Shown in pieces: positions 16,241-23,206 of a stretch of DNA of 33,310 nucleotides. Under the pieces are notes generated by a model. It was not told the origin of the DNA and searched no databases. It worked only from the letters and a program-made list of their open reading frames with translations. Where the stretch lies: NCBI GenBank assembly GCA_945865815.1, contig CAMBFR010000040.1, forward strand, positions 1 to 33,310, read 5' to 3'. The translations under genes were made by a program, and so were the position numbers. This DNA comes from Candidatus Sulfopaludibacter sp. SbA3. GTDB taxonomy: Bacteria; Acidobacteriota; Terriglobia; 20CM-2-55-15. How positions within the stretch are numbered: the first letter of the stretch is position 1; every line of letters begins with the position of its first letter.

Positions 16241-18010
16241 ATGTACCTGGTGGAAACCGGATCTGAGCACAAAGCGGGCTTCATTCGAAAATACGTTTTC
16301 AGCACGGATCACAAGATCGTTGGCCTGCAGTACTTCTTTACCGCCTTTGCGATGGCGATATTCGGCGGCCTTTTGTCGATTTTGATGCGGCTGCAACTGG
16401 GATGGCCTTCGCGGATGTGGCCCATGCTGGAAACAATCTTTCCTGTCGGCATGGCGGGCGGGGTTATGAGTCCGGAGTTCTATCTGGCGCTGCAGACCAT
16501 GCACGGCACGATCATGGCGATCTTCGTACTGACTGCGCTGTTCACCGGCGCATTCGGGAACTATCTGATCCCGCTTCAGATCGGCGCCCGCGACATGGCA
16601 TTTCCGCTCCTGAACATGCTTTCCTACTGGGTCTATCTGCTCTCGTGCATCGTTCTGGTACTCGCATTCTTCGTGGAAGGCGGAGCGCCAATATCCGGCT
16701 GGACGGCCTACGCGCCGTTGAGCGCGATTCCTGAATCGGGGCCGGGCCAGGCGATGGGGCAGAACCTGTGGCTGGTTGCGATCGCCCTGTTCACGGTTTC
16801 CTCGATGATGGGCGTTCTGAACTACATCACCACGATCGTTCAGGCGCGGACCAAAGGCATGACCATGAGCCGCGTGCCGCTGAACATCTGGGGAATGCTG
16901 TCGGCGTCCATCATTTCCATCATGGTCTTCCCGGTGCTGCTTGGCGCGGGCGTTTTGCTTCTGGCCGACCGGATTGGCGGGACGAGCTTTTTCGTGCCCG
17001 CCGGCCTGGTGATGGGCGATAAGTTGATTCCGCACTCCGGAGGGCATCCGCTGCTCTGGCAACACCTTTTCTGGTTCTTCGGTCATCCCGAGGTCTACAT
17101 CGTCATTGTTCCCGCAATGGGAATCGCCGCGGAAATCATTGCGACATTCATTCGCAAGCCCGTCTTTGGTTACAGGATCATGGCCGGCTGCTGGATCGCA
17201 GTCGTCGCCTTGAGCATGGTTGTCTGGGGGCACCACATGTTCGTCAGCGGCATGAATCCGTTCCTCGGCGGATTCTTCGCGCTGGCGACGCTCCTGATCA
17301 CGGTGCCCTCAGCCATCCTCGTCCTTTGCTGGGTAGTCAGCCTGTACGGAGCCCGGATTCAATTCACGACCCCCATGCTGTTTGCCCTGGGCTTTGTTTC
17401 TATTTTTGTGACCGGCGGCCTCGGCGGCTTTTTTCTGGGTTCCGCCTGGACGGATATTCAGCTTCACGACACCTACTTTGTCGTGGGTCACTTTCATCTC
17501 ACGATGGCCATGTCGCCGCTGTTCGCGGCATTCGCCGGAGTCTATTACTGGTTCCCCCGGATCTCTGGCCGCATGATGAACGAGCGGCTCGGCAGGGTAC
17601 ACTTCTGGATAAGCATCGCCGGCGCCTATGCCATTTTTCTTACCATGCACGTGATGGGCGTGGGCGGAATGCTCCGCCACAGTTACGACACAACGCAGTA
17701 CGACTTTCTCAAGCACCTTCAACCGCTGAATGTATTCGTTTCGTTCGCGGCATTTGCTCTCGCGGCATCGCAATTAATATTCATTCTTAACTTCCTGGTC
17801 AGCCTGTTCCGCGGTCCTCGCGCCGAGGCCAATCCATGGAAGGCAAACACGCTCGAGTGGGCGGCCCCGGCGCCGATCCCGCACGGAAACTGGGGAGCCG
17901 TCACGCCCGAAGTCCATCGGTGGCCATACGACTACATGGTCCCGGATGGCGGCGAGGACTTCCTGCCCCAGAATGCGCCCGCGGCCGTCCTCGAAAATAA
18001 GAGGTTTTGA
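16241..18010 (+). CDS. coxA: Cytochrome c oxidase subunit I (variant K-channel)
   Basis: A 589-residue haem-copper oxidase subunit I with about 12 membrane spans and a C-terminal tail. Haem and CuB ligands are complete: His88 (QTMHGT), His282 with Tyr286 (GHPEVY), His331-His332 (WGHHMF), and His417 and His419 (GHFHL). D-channel residues are present: Asp118 (GARDMAFP), Asn125 and Glu284. By gap-free alignment with Paracoccus-type enzymes, the K-channel block VPTGIKVF reads VPSAILVL, so the lysine is Leu360. The GMPRR pair near haem propionates reads GMLRH (residues 476-480). It reduces oxygen to water and should pump protons, but proton uptake through a normal K-channel looks impossible. It overlaps the subunit III start by one base. 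Confidence 0.96.
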   Translation: MYLVETGSEHKAGFIRKYVFSTDHKIVGLQYFFTAFAMAIFGGLLSILMRLQLGWPSRMWPMLETIFPVGMAGGVMSPEFYLALQTMHGTIMAIFVLTALFTGAFGNYLIPLQIGARDMAFPLLNMLSYWVYLLSCIVLVLAFFVEGGAPISGWTAYAPLSAIPESGPGQAMGQNLWLVAIALFTVSSMMGVLNYITTIVQARTKGMTMSRVPLNIWGMLSASIISIMVFPVLLGAGVLLLADRIGGTSFFVPAGLVMGDKLIPHSGGHPLLWQHLFWFFGHPEVYIVIVPAMGIAAEIIATFIRKPVFGYRIMAGCWIAVVALSMVVWGHHMFVSGMNPFLGGFFALATLLITVPSAILVLCWVVSLYGARIQFTTPMLFALGFVSIFVTGGLGGFFLGSAWTDIQLHDTYFVVGHFHLTMAMSPLFAAFAGVYYWFPRISGRMMNERLGRVHFWISIAGAYAIFLTMHVMGVGGMLRHSYDTTQYDFLKHLQPLNVFVSFAAFALAASQLIFILNFLVSLFRGPRAEANPWKANTLEWAAPAPIPHGNWGAVTPEVHRWPYDYMVPDGGEDFLPQNAPAAVLENKRF

Positions 18011-18636
18011 TGGAGACACTGGTTCATGAAAGGTCCACCCCTGAGGTGGCTGACGCGGTTGACGAGGTGGCCCAATCGCCTTTTACCGCAAACACACGCA
18101 AGTTCGGCATGTGGCTTTTCATCCTTTCGGATGCGCTGACTTTTGCCGCCCTGCTCGGCGCTTATGGTTTCATGCGGTTGACGAGCCCGGAATGGCCCGA
18201 ACAATCGGGCGTCTTTGATATCCGGTTGATCACCTTCATGACGTTCGTCCTTATAAGCAGCAGCGCCTCGATGGCGATGGCTGTATTTGCCGCTGAAAAC
18301 GGCGAGCGAAAACACACGCTCGGACTGCTTGGCGCAACCATCATCGGGGGAATCGTGTTTCTGGGCTGCCAGGCGTACGAATGGGCCCACTTCATCGGAG
18401 AGGGTGGAACGCTGTTCTTCAATCCATGGGGGGTGCCGCAATTCAGCGCGAGTTTCTTCCTGATCACGGGGTTCCATGGCTTTCACGTGCTCTCGGGCGT
18501 GGTGCTCCTGGCGGTGGTCTGGGTTCTCTCACTGCTTGGCCGGTGTTCGGCGAATGGCGTTGAACTGGCGGGTCTCTACTGGCACTTCGTGGATGTGGTC
18601 TGGGTGTTCGTATTCGCCTTCTTCTATCTGCTGTAG
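18010..18636 (+). CDS. coxC: Cytochrome c oxidase subunit III
   Basis: A 208-residue membrane protein. It has five hydrophobic spans with the family motifs GMWLFILSDALTFAALLGAY (from residue 34), FLGCQAYEWAHFI, SFFLITGFHGFHVLSGV and AGLYWHFVDVVWVFVFAFFY at the end. This is the short five-helix form, lacking the first two helices of mitochondrial subunit III. The start ATG shares one base with the subunit I stop (TGATG). No subunit IV, haem A synthase or CtaG-type copper chaperone gene follows; a palindromic repeat begins three bases after the stop and may terminate the operon. Confidence 0.95.
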   Translation: METLVHERSTPEVADAVDEVAQSPFTANTRKFGMWLFILSDALTFAALLGAYGFMRLTSPEWPEQSGVFDIRLITFMTFVLISSSASMAMAVFAAENGERKHTLGLLGATIIGGIVFLGCQAYEWAHFIGEGGTLFFNPWGVPQFSASFFLITGFHGFHVLSGVVLLAVVWVLSLLGRCSANGVELAGLYWHFVDVVWVFVFAFFYLL

Positions 18637-18638
18637 TA

Positions 18639-18677
18639 CCTGTGGGCGCGGGGCTTCAGCGCCCCGTGCCAACAGGT
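18639..18677. repeat. Short palindromic repeat, family A copy 2
   Basis: CCTGTGGGCGCGGGGCTTCA then GCGCCCCGTGCCAACAGG. The outer CCTGT/ACAGG and inner GGGGC/GCCCC parts pair. It is closely related to copies at 23047-23083 and 30174-30207 and begins three bases after the coxC stop, where it may act as a terminator. Confidence 0.7.
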
Positions 18678-18680
18678 GTT

Positions 18681-18878
18681 CGGGTAGTGGCGCACCGGAG
18701 TGTTGCTGTTCCGGATGTCAGATGTTGGGATGTCCCATGTGCGATGTCCTATGTATTTGTAAAACGACCGAACGACCAAGTGGTCAGTGAGTCAGGTGAC
18801 AAATACATAGGACATCGCACATGGGACATCCCAACATCTGACATTTATGACGAGCAACACCGCAGTGCACCACTACCC
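18681..18878. repeat. Long inverted repeat with 46-bp perfect inner arms
   Basis: Bases 18715-18760 are the exact reverse complement of 18799-18844. The loop is 38 bases and itself contains the palindrome GACCAAGTGGTC. The outer arms continue imperfectly: CGGGTAGTGGCGCACCGGAG on the left against CGGGTAGTGGTGCACTGCGG on the right strand, both running into GTGTTGCT. Within each perfect arm the motif GATGTC-N2/3-ATGT recurs about three times at 13-15-base spacing. It has no coding potential of note and may be a MITE-like or other non-autonomous element. Confidence 0.85.
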
Positions 18879-18913
18879 GGTGTTCGCGACCCGTCCTGAC
18901 ACTTTGTCATGGC

Positions 18914-18949
18914 GCCAATTCATGCCCCGGCATGCTGTGACGAATTGGC
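18914..18949. promoter_or_regulatory. Inverted pair GCCAATTC/GAATTGGC upstream of ligA
   Basis: GCCAATTC (18914-18921) and GAATTGGC (18942-18949) are perfect complements across 20 bases, with a smaller CATGCC/GGCATG pair inside. The position, about 110 bp upstream of the ligA start, suits an operator, but no regulator is identified. Confidence 0.35.
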
Positions 18950-19055
18950 AGAAAGGCAACGCGCCGGCCTTCGGATCTCTTCAGGAAACTTCCATTATTT
19001 CTATTCGATACGCCGTTGCGCCGGTTTGGCAGAAATCGTGCGACAAACGCCCAAC

Positions 19056-19412
19056 ATGAAAACAAGTCTGGAAAACCACAAGATACCGGGCACGATTATT
19101 TTTGATGGACAGCGCGCAATCGACGGATACGCGCTCAACAAGATGTGCTTTTCATTCAATAGCGCTGAAAACCGGGCGGCGTTTCTGAGCGACCCGGACG
19201 CTTACTGCCGGAAATTCAACCTTACCGACAAGCAGCGCGAGGCCGTCAAGAGCCGTGACGTGCTGGGGTTGCTCGAGTCGGGCGGGCACATTTACTACCT
19301 CGCCAAGTGGGGCGGCATTATCGGATTGGGCGTGCAGGACCTGGGTGCCCAACAGACAGGAATGACCGTGGAAGAGTTCAAGGCGATGCTTGCTCGAGGA
19401 GGAGCGCACTAA
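19056..19412 (+). CDS. ligA: LigA-like alpha subunit of a class III extradiol dioxygenase
   Basis: A 118-residue helical protein with the LigA-family pattern: GYALNKMCFSFNSAENRAAF (residues 29-48), DPDAYCRKFNLTDKQREAV and a final GMTVEEFKAMLARGG. In protocatechuate 4,5-dioxygenase this subunit caps the LigB active site. It lies three bases upstream of the LigB-like gene and is in the usual order. The start at 19056 was chosen because the conserved domain begins there and upstream codons look non-coding; there is no clear ribosome site, so it may be leaderless. The true substrate may be protocatechuate, gallate or another catechol. Confidence 0.88.
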   Translation: MKTSLENHKIPGTIIFDGQRAIDGYALNKMCFSFNSAENRAAFLSDPDAYCRKFNLTDKQREAVKSRDVLGLLESGGHIYYLAKWGGIIGLGVQDLGAQQTGMTVEEFKAMLARGGAH

Positions 19413-19415
19413 ACA

Positions 19416-20306
19416 ATGGCCACAATAGTCGGCGGTATAGCAACGTCCCACATTCCCACTATCGGCAAGGCGATCGGCAAAGGATGGTGTAACGAGCCGG
19501 AGTGGAAGCCCTTCTTTGACAGCTACAAACCCGTCCATGCGTGGCTCGAAAAGGTTCGGCCCGACGTCGCAGTGGTTGTTTACAACGACCACGGCCTCAA
19601 TTTCTTTCTGAACAACATGCCCACCTTCGCCGTCGGGGCGGCGGCGCGGTACGATAACTCCGACGAAGGCTGGGGCCTGAACGTGGTTCCACCGTTCGCC
19701 GGATATCCGGAATTCTCCTGGGGCCTCATCGAATCGATGGTTGCCGACGAATTCGATATCACTTCCTGCCAGGAGATGCTGGTGGACCACGGCTTCACGG
19801 TAGCGATGGGGCTGCTGTGGCCGAAAGAGAAGGGGCCGTGTCCTGTCCGAACCGTTCCGATCTCGGTCAACACTGTCCAATCCCCGCTCCCCTCTCCGGC
19901 TCGCTGCTACAAACTCGGGCGCGCGCTGGGCAAGGCAATCGAGGCATTCGACGAGGACCTGCGCGTTGTTGTCGTCGGAACCGGCGGCTTATCGCATCAA
20001 CTCGACGGCACCAGGGCCGGATTCGTCAACAAGGACTTCGACCTCCTGTGCATGGAAAAGATCGTCACCGATCCCGAGGCGCTCACGGACTATTCCATAC
20101 CCGACTTGATTCGGCTGACCGGAGCGCAGGGAGTTGAGGTGATTCAGTGGCTGGTCATGCGGGGCGCACTCACGGGCCAGGTGTCCAAAGTCCATAGCCG
20201 ATATCACGGCGTGATCTCAAACACCTCCGCCGCAGTGATGGTTCTCGAGAACAGCTGCGCCGATGAGCGGCATGCCCGTGAGCATGTACTCCAGGAGCAT
20301 CTATGA
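19416..20306 (+). CDS. ligB: LigB-like catalytic subunit of a class III extradiol dioxygenase
   Basis: A 296-residue protein. Metal and catalytic residues of the LigB family are visible: His12 (IATSHIPTIG), His59 (YNDHGLNFF) and Glu241 (GAQGVEVIQWL) as iron ligands, and His194 (GTGGLSHQLDG) as the acid-base catalyst. It should cleave the ring of a catechol-type aromatic acid beside the hydroxyl pair using Fe(II) and oxygen. LigA is encoded three bases upstream. No other genes of the 4,5-cleavage pathway (ligC, ligI, ligJ, ligK) occur in the window, so the substrate and pathway are unproven. The stop overlaps an ATG (ATGA) that begins a six-codon minicistron leading into the receiver gene. Confidence 0.92.
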   Translation: MATIVGGIATSHIPTIGKAIGKGWCNEPEWKPFFDSYKPVHAWLEKVRPDVAVVVYNDHGLNFFLNNMPTFAVGAAARYDNSDEGWGLNVVPPFAGYPEFSWGLIESMVADEFDITSCQEMLVDHGFTVAMGLLWPKEKGPCPVRTVPISVNTVQSPLPSPARCYKLGRALGKAIEAFDEDLRVVVVGTGGLSHQLDGTRAGFVNKDFDLLCMEKIVTDPEALTDYSIPDLIRLTGAQGVEVIQWLVMRGALTGQVSKVHSRYHGVISNTSAAVMVLENSCADERHAREHVLQEHL

Positions 20307-20691
20307 AAGCCTGCGGGCGCTAGGTGTGGCCACTATTCTGGTTTCCGACGACGAGGAGACCTGCCGCCACTCAGTACAGAAGGTCCTCGAACGAGAGGGG
20401 CACCATGTCGAGGCCGTCGAGAGCGTCGATGGCGCTCTCGAGAGGCTCAGCGCGCGGAAGTTCGATCTGATCGTTTGTGATTATCGAATGCCGGGCAAGA
20501 CCGGTATCGACCTGCTGGCGGAATTGGGAAGACTCCATTCCGTGGTGCCCGTCATATTGATTTCAGCGTACGCGGACCACAGCACCGAAGTCACCGCAAG
20601 AGCGATGGGCGCCGTGGACCTGTTGCATAAGCCTCTCCGCCGGAAGGAGCTTATTGACTGCGTTAAAAGGGCAATTGGATTTCAACGATGA
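20263..20691 (+). CDS. Stand-alone response regulator receiver protein
   Basis: A receiver domain with no output domain: acidic pair Asp29-Asp30 (LVSDDEE), phosphoacceptor Asp73 (VCDYRMPG), Ser101 and Lys123 (LHKPLRR), numbered from the ATG at 20263. The real start is unsure: the first 21 residues overlap ligB by up to 44 bases and look unlike a receiver. The domain proper begins at the GTG at 20326 (VATILVSDDEE), typical of receivers. A good AGGAG-ATG pair at 20293-20305 is out of frame. No histidine kinase is encoded nearby. Its stop overlaps the hemN start (ATGA), so it is co-translated with hemN. It may signal through a distant kinase or by protein contact. Confidence 0.85.
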   Translation: MSGMPVSMYSRSIYESLRALGVATILVSDDEETCRHSVQKVLEREGHHVEAVESVDGALERLSARKFDLIVCDYRMPGKTGIDLLAELGRLHSVVPVILISAYADHSTEVTARAMGAVDLLHKPLRRKELIDCVKRAIGFQR

Positions 20692-22034
20692 CTTCCCACC
20701 TTCAGCTCAGTGATGACCTCCTCGATCGCTACAACCGGCCGACACCCCGTTACACCAGCTATCCGCCGGCTCCGCATTGGGGCGACGCCGGCCCCGCCCA
20801 TCTGATCGGCGCGCTCGAAAAATCAACGCGGCCGCTTTCCGTTTACATGCACATTCCTTTTTGTGAGCGGCTGTGTCTGTACTGCGGGTGCAACGTAATC
20901 ATCAACAAGGATCACTCGGCGGCGGATGCGTACGTGGCACGGCTGATCGCCGAAATGGACCTGCTCGTCGCGGCTCACGGCCACAGGGTGAATCAGGTCC
21001 ACTGGGGCGGTGGAACCCCGACTTACCTGGACTGCCGGCAGATAACGGAATTGTTTAACGCCCTTCGGACTCGCTTTTGTCTGGATGATAACGCCGAAGT
21101 CTCCATTGAGATCGATCCGCGGGTCACGACTTTGGAGCAGCTTGTTACGTTGCGTTCGGCCGGCTTTAACCGGTTGAGCGTCGGCGTTCAGGATTTCGAT
21201 CCCATCGTGCAGCAGGCCGTGCGGCGCATTCAACCTTTCGCCATGACGAGCGAGCTCATCGAGCAGGCGAGGTCCCTCAATTTCGACAGCATCAATCTGG
21301 ACCTGATCTACGGACTGCCGATGCAGACCCTCACCTCGTTTGAGAGGACGCTTCAGCAGGTGTTACGGCTCAGCCCCGATCGGATCGCGATGTTCAGCTA
21401 CGCTCATGTCCCGTCTCTCAAGCATCAACAGCGAAGCTTCGAGAAGGACCTGCCGACGGAGTCCGAGAAATCGGATTTGTTCCTCATGGGACTGCAGACT
21501 CTGACCAGTCATGGCTACGAGCACATCGGCCTGGATCACTTCGCCCGGCCGGACGATCCCCTTGCGATTGCGCGCGCAACCGGATCGTTGCACCGGAATT
21601 TCCAGGGCTACACCACCCACGCGGAGACCGACCTTATAGCCCTTGGCGTGAGTTCGATCAGCCATGTGGGCAATACCTACGCGCAGAATTACCGCGAACT
21701 CGCTCCCTACAACAACGCCATCGACGAGAAACGCCTGCCGGTTTTTCGCGGGTATGTCATGTCCGCCGACGACGAGATACGAGCTGCCGTGATCGAAAGC
21801 GTCCTCTGCAACAGGGTGGTCCGCAAGCTCGATATCCAATCGGCGTTTTCAATCTCGTTTGATGATTACTTCGGTTTCGAACTGGACCGCCTGTCGGAGT
21901 TTCAGCGTGATGATCTGGTGGAGATGGACTCCCGGGAGATTCGGGTGACCGACGTGGGCCGGTTTTTCGTACGGTCTATCGCGCAGGTCTTCGACGCTTT
22001 CGCGCCCGCCGGAGTCGCCTCAAAAGCGGTATAG
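20688..22034 (+). CDS. hemN: Oxygen-independent coproporphyrinogen III oxidase
   Basis: A 448-residue radical SAM enzyme. The 4Fe-4S motif is Cys59-x3-Cys63-x2-Cys66-x-Cys68 (CERLCLYCGC), the arrangement specific to true HemN. Further signatures are RPTPRYTSYPPAPHW near the start, HWGGGTPTYL, EIDPRVTT, LSVGVQDF and DLIYGLPMQT. It decarboxylates coproporphyrinogen III to protoporphyrinogen IX without oxygen, supplying haem in low oxygen. It is coupled to the receiver gene by ATGA. A haem enzyme for anoxia in an operon with an oxygen-using dioxygenase hints at oxygen-responsive control. It converges on the hydrolase gene with 23 bases between. Confidence 0.95.
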   Translation: MTSHLQLSDDLLDRYNRPTPRYTSYPPAPHWGDAGPAHLIGALEKSTRPLSVYMHIPFCERLCLYCGCNVIINKDHSAADAYVARLIAEMDLLVAAHGHRVNQVHWGGGTPTYLDCRQITELFNALRTRFCLDDNAEVSIEIDPRVTTLEQLVTLRSAGFNRLSVGVQDFDPIVQQAVRRIQPFAMTSELIEQARSLNFDSINLDLIYGLPMQTLTSFERTLQQVLRLSPDRIAMFSYAHVPSLKHQQRSFEKDLPTESEKSDLFLMGLQTLTSHGYEHIGLDHFARPDDPLAIARATGSLHRNFQGYTTHAETDLIALGVSSISHVGNTYAQNYRELAPYNNAIDEKRLPVFRGYVMSADDEIRAAVIESVLCNRVVRKLDIQSAFSISFDDYFGFELDRLSEFQRDDLVEMDSREIRVTDVGRFFVRSIAQVFDAFAPAGVASKAV

Positions 22035-22057
22035 CACTTCAGTAGCAGACCCGCCCT

Positions 22058-22807
22058 CTAAGTAGCCCGATGCGCTCGGAGGAAGGAACGTATCTGGCGC
22101 ACCGCCACAGGAATCCGCTCCGCGGGCTCCTTCCACGGGAACATGCTCACTTCGGCCATCGGCGCGAGCATCGCGGTCTCCATGGCGACGGCGTAAGGAT
22201 GCGCCGGAATATCATCGGGCAGGATCAGCAGGGGCGTCCGGCAATTGCGCACGAAATCACGCGTCACGGTAAAGACGAAGTCGGCGTTGGTGCGGTACAT
22301 CCTGGTTAGAAATCTGCCGACCATCTCCATCGTGATGTCGGGCCGGCGCTTGACCAGCTCGGGTCCCCAACCCGTGATGTTGTTCTCGTAGAAGAGGTCG
22401 GGCATCTCCTTGCGGAAACCGCTGGGTTGCGCCAGCACGGCTGCGACGATGCGGCCAGGCGCCCGCTCCAGGAGGTTCCAGATAAAAGGGCCGCCAATGC
22501 AGAAGCCCATCACCATGAACCTGTCGATGCCCAGGTGATCTATCAGACCGAGATGATCGTCGGTATATGAATCCCACGGCCGGTCGATCTCAAGCGGACC
22601 GGAGGATTCGCCGCCATTGGCGTTGCGCAAGTCCGACACGATGCAGCGGTACTCTCCCTTGAACTCCTCGATCGCGTTAAAGGGTCCGCCGCGCACCAGG
22701 CCCGAGATCGTGGAGTTCAATCCTCCACCGGGGATGAGCAACAACGGAAAACCGGAACCGGATTCTTCATAGCGGATGCGAACGGCGCCTTTTTCGTAGA
22801 AGGGCAT
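22058..22807 (-). CDS. Alpha/beta hydrolase with Cys nucleophile elbow
   Basis: A 249-residue alpha/beta hydrolase. Visible parts are the oxyanion loop LLLIPGGGLNS (residues 22-32), strand YRCIVSDLRN and the nucleophile elbow MGFCIGG with Cys103 in place of Ser. A conserved LPDDIPAHP block (residues 196-204) can offer the acid and His203. No histidine is visible at the usual late position (PWKEPAERIP), so the triad may be rearranged. Dienelactone hydrolases also use a Cys (GYCLGG), but the rest of the sequence is not that family; I recall many close relatives annotated only as alpha/beta fold hydrolases. It lies next to, but opposite in strand to, the LigAB operon. Confidence 0.85.
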   Translation of the reverse strand: MPFYEKGAVRIRYEESGSGFPLLLIPGGGLNSTISGLVRGGPFNAIEEFKGEYRCIVSDLRNANGGESSGPLEIDRPWDSYTDDHLGLIDHLGIDRFMVMGFCIGGPFIWNLLERAPGRIVAAVLAQPSGFRKEMPDLFYENNITGWGPELVKRRPDITMEMVGRFLTRMYRTNADFVFTVTRDFVRNCRTPLLILPDDIPAHPYAVAMETAMLAPMAEVSMFPWKEPAERIPVAVRQIRSFLRAHRAT

Positions 22808-22884
22808 GGGAACTCCTGATTGATGGATGCAGCAATCATAATCCCGGCCGCGGCCAGACTGAAGAGAAAGATCCTGGTAGTGGG

Positions 22885-22990
22885 AATTCTCCTGCTGTTT
22901 TAGGAGGGGAAGACCGAGCGACAGCGAGGGCGGGGTGGTAAAAAGATCGAAAGAATCTTTGGACCTTCAACACCGCCCCGGCGTGTCAGC
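22885..22990. repeat. Probable dispersed repeat with small hairpins
   Basis: TTCTCCTGCTGTTTTAGGAG forms a hairpin (CTCCT/AGGAG), followed by GACCGAGCGACAGCGAGGGC, GGGGTGGT, a second hairpin AAAGAT/ATCTTT and ACACCGCCCC. It resembles intergenic repeats I recall from acidobacterial genomes. No second copy is in this window. Confidence 0.35.
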
Positions 22991-23046
22991 CCGATGCCCT
23001 TCCGCGGCGGCAACAACATACCTGGCTCAATCTGCGCTTTTTGTTC

Positions 23047-23083
23047 CACCAGTGGGCGCGGGGCTCCAGCCCCGCGCTGGTGG
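23047..23083. repeat. Short palindromic repeat, family A copy 3
   Basis: CCACCAGTGGGCGCGGGGCT then CCAGCCCCGCGCTGGTGG. The outer CCACCA/TGGTGG and inner GCGGGGCT/AGCCCCGC pair around CC. The core is shared with copies at 18639 and 30174. Confidence 0.75.
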
Positions 23084-23100
23084 AGTCCTGCCTTTGAGTT

Positions 23101-23121
23101 GGCCTGTCCCCGAATTAGACC
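23101..23121. repeat. REP-like repeat, family B copy 2
   Basis: GGCCTGTCCCCGAATTAGAC then C: the reverse complement of the unit at 8111-8131 with one base changed. Confidence 0.7.
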
Positions 23122-23128
23122 ACTCCTC

Positions 23129-23156
23129 TTGCGGCTGCTTGTGCTTTGCATATAAA
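23129..23156 (+). promoter_or_regulatory. Possible sigma-70 promoter for the ribH operon
   Basis: TTGCGG at 23129-23134 and TATAAA at 23151-23156 with a 16-base spacer, about 50 bases before the ribH ATG. The -10 box is good; the -35 box is weak. Confidence 0.35.
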
Positions 23157-23206
23157 GTCGCAGAACCTGTGCGCACAATCCAAAGCCGGGTGCAGCCATC
23201 AAAATA

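Larger units (their letters stand above)
18637..19055. other. Repeat-rich intergenic region between coxC and ligA
   Basis: No gene is supported here. The left 40 bases are a family A palindrome, and 18681-18878 is a giant inverted repeat. The remaining 175 bases hold an 8-bp inverted pair (18914-18949) and a weak sigma-54-like element just before ligA. Confidence 0.7.
22808..23206. other. Repeat-rich intergenic region upstream of ribH
   Basis: This 400-base gap holds no supported gene. It contains, in order, a GC-rich repeat-like stretch (22885-22990), a family A palindrome (23047-23083), a family B unit (23101-23121) and a possible ribH promoter. No FMN riboswitch pattern is seen upstream of ribH. 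Confidence 0.65.

Noticed and set aside
15590-17236. Minus-strand open frame of 548 codons
   Set aside because: Antisense to coxB and coxA; His/Arg/Gln-rich mirror frame typical of high-GC coding DNA.
18681-18878. CRISPR-like array
   Set aside because: The repeated GATGTC/ATGT motif is too short and has no unique spacers; it is a single large inverted repeat.
22808-23206. FMN riboswitch upstream of ribH
   Set aside because: The conserved RFN core sequences were looked for and not found; the gap is accounted for by repeats.
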